A DNA stretch of 64,000 nt from Rebecca billardiae RCC1528 (taxonomy: Eukaryota; Haptophyta), in contig OZ251222.1 in the NCBI GenBank assembly GCA_965240325.2, forward strand, positions 992,001 through 1,056,000, in the 5' to 3' direction. This document shows, in pieces, positions 62,886 to 64,000 of this stretch. The position numbers were made by a program, and so were the translations under genes. The notes beneath the pieces are model-generated. The model worked only from the letters and a program-made list of their open reading frames with translations. It was not told the DNA's origin and made no database searches. Positions within the stretch are counted from its first letter, which is position 1. Each line of letters begins with the position of its first letter.

Positions 62886-64000
62886 ATGGCCCCGCCGAGC
62901 CTGAGCATGTCTGATGGGGACCTCCCGTCGTCCTACGCGGATGCCGTGACGCGAGTGTCCTCTAAACTCCCGTCCCACCCGGCAGCCCTGAGCTCGCCCG
63001 GCACGAGCCGGTCCCGGACCTCGCGCTACCTCGCGTGGGAGGCGAAGCTCGCCGAGGTGGGCGAGTCGGAGGACGACACCAACGCGGTGCAGCCCGTCGT
63101 GAGCGAGGGCGCGCCCTACTACGCCGCGTCGTGCGCGGCCCAGCCCCTGCACCCGTGGTTTCCCAAGGAGGGCTCACCGGCGCAGTTCGCCAAGGCGCGC
63201 GTCGCCGAGTACCAGCTCCTCGACTTCAACCCGCAGCTCAACACGTCGTCGTACGTGAACGTGGTGTTCGAGCCGGAGGAGATCGACGTGGCGAAGCTGG
63301 GCATGCAGGTCAACATCGCCGACCAGACCATCTACCCGGGCTCGTTCCGCCTGCACAACGACACGCTCAACATGGTGGCCGACCTGTGGCACTGCCCCAA
63401 GCCCGAGAGCTTCGAGGAGTTCGGGTGCTTCCCCGGCGCGGGGACGGTCGGATCCACCGAGGGCTGCCTCCTCGCCGGCCTCGCGCTCAAGTTCCGATGG
63501 CGCAAGTGGTACGCGGAGACGCACGGGCTGGACGAGCGCCAGGTGCGGCGCGAATACCCCAACATCATCATCTCGACGTGCTTCCAGGCGTGCTGGGAGA
63601 AGTTCTTCCGGTACATGGACGTGGAGCCCAAGTTCGTGCAGCCCGAGTCGACCACCTTCCGGATGAGCCCGGCGCAGGTGCGCGAGGCGTGCGACGAGCA
63701 CACCATCGGCGTCGTCTGCATCCTCGGCAACCACTACGGCGGGCAGTACGACCCGGTGGCCGAGGTGGGGCAGGCGCTGCAGGACCTGAACGACGCCAAC
63801 GGCTGGCAGATCGGCATCCACGTGGACGCGGCGTCTGGCGGGTTCGTCGCGCCGTTCCAGCGCGGCGTGCGCCCCTGGGACTTCCGCGTGCCCCAGGTGC
63901 TCTCGATCTCGGGCTCGGGGCACAAGTTTGGCGTCTCCGTCTGCGGCACGGGCTGGGTCGTTTGGCGCGATCGGGAGGACCTGTCGGACCACGTGGCTGT
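62886..64000 (+). CDS. GAD: glutamate decarboxylase (5' part, cut by the window end)
   Basis: 371 codons are visible, with no stop or intron up to the window edge. This is a PLP-dependent group II decarboxylase of the bacterial/plant GAD type that turns glutamate into GABA. Family blocks appear in order: HPWFPKEGSPAQFAKARV-type start, LNTSSYVNVVFEPEEIDVAK, GTVGSTEGCLLAGLALKFRW (PLP phosphate site), GNHYGGQYDPV, IHVDAASGGFVAPF (Asp pairing with the PLP pyridine nitrogen), and SISGSGHKFG with the PLP-binding Lys. Plant and fungal GADs continue for about 100-130 more residues, and a calmodulin-binding tail would lie outside the window. The ATG at 62886 is the first of two close in-frame ATGs (the other, MSDGDLP, is at 62907). 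Confidence 0.93.
   Translation, partial: MAPPSLSMSDGDLPSSYADAVTRVSSKLPSHPAALSSPGTSRSRTSRYLAWEAKLAEVGESEDDTNAVQPVVSEGAPYYAASCAAQPLHPWFPKEGSPAQFAKARVAEYQLLDFNPQLNTSSYVNVVFEPEEIDVAKLGMQVNIADQTIYPGSFRLHNDTLNMVADLWHCPKPESFEEFGCFPGAGTVGSTEGCLLAGLALKFRWRKWYAETHGLDERQVRREYPNIIISTCFQACWEKFFRYMDVEPKFVQPESTTFRMSPAQVREACDEHTIGVVCILGNHYGGQYDPVAEVGQALQDLNDANGWQIGIHVDAASGGFVAPFQRGVRPWDFRVPQVLSISGSGHKFGVSVCGTGWVVWRDREDLSDHVA

Overview
The window is nuclear DNA of a GC-rich microbial eukaryote, most likely an alga of the haptophyte/stramenopile type. The evidence is spliceosomal introns (six phase-consistent ones, with GTGCGC/GTGCGT, GTGAGT and GTACGT donors), eukaryote-only proteins (NAR1, PEX14, SFT2, a PHO80-like cyclin, an EF-hand protein, GT61), a plastid-style leader on a small membrane protein, pherophorin-like (SPPP)n protein, long CA/GA/CT/AT microsatellites, and many small inverted-repeat elements. 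The taxon is inferred; no rRNA or organelle marker is present.

Layout. 0.6-5.8 kb holds a small membrane protein, the cytosolic iron-sulfur assembly protein NAR1 head-to-head with a multi-pass membrane protein, and a short-chain dehydrogenase. 6.2-8.3 kb carries two related, poorly resolved minus-strand genes with a C-x2-C-D-T-D-x-K-K-M motif. 8.5-11.4 kb has a four-exon CS-domain gene and a split-barrel/DUF2470 protein. 12-14 kb has a 405-bp tandem duplication in possible coding sequence. 14.5-16.3 kb is microsatellite.

16.3-33.3 kb is one enormous minus-strand reading frame (about 5,660 residues): signal peptide, Pro-rich linkers, four FG-GAP beta-propeller blocks, about five IPT/TIG domains, a REJ/PKD-like region, an EGF-like module, a GPS cleavage motif and several membrane segments. 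It is a polycystin-1/adhesion-receptor-like cell-surface protein. Two of its propeller blocks are a recent 1,182-bp tandem duplication and the frame breaks three times near the 3' end.

34-50 kb is accessory sequence: a 1.1-kb segmental duplication, AT-richer islands, small inverted-repeat elements, a 0.72-kb near-perfect palindrome, and a 1.9-kb interval closed by a perfect 37-bp inverted repeat set inside (AT)n tracts. Between these lie an SFT2 protein, a PHO80-type cyclin and several unresolved ORFs. A roughly 40-nt dispersed unit occurs in two related versions and stands three in a row directly upstream of the GT61 start codon at 52.4 kb.

51.5-64 kb is gene-dense again: a two-exon EF-hand protein, a GT61 glycosyltransferase, a 104-aa protein, a PRMT-like methyltransferase converging on PEX14, a single-pass membrane protein sharing a short divergent promoter with PEX14, a protein of 60-aa tandem repeats, a RidA-family protein, and head-to-head with it a glutamate decarboxylase cut by the window end. 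Gene pairs with short shared upstream regions recur (NAR1/membrane protein, PEX14/membrane protein, RidA/GAD).
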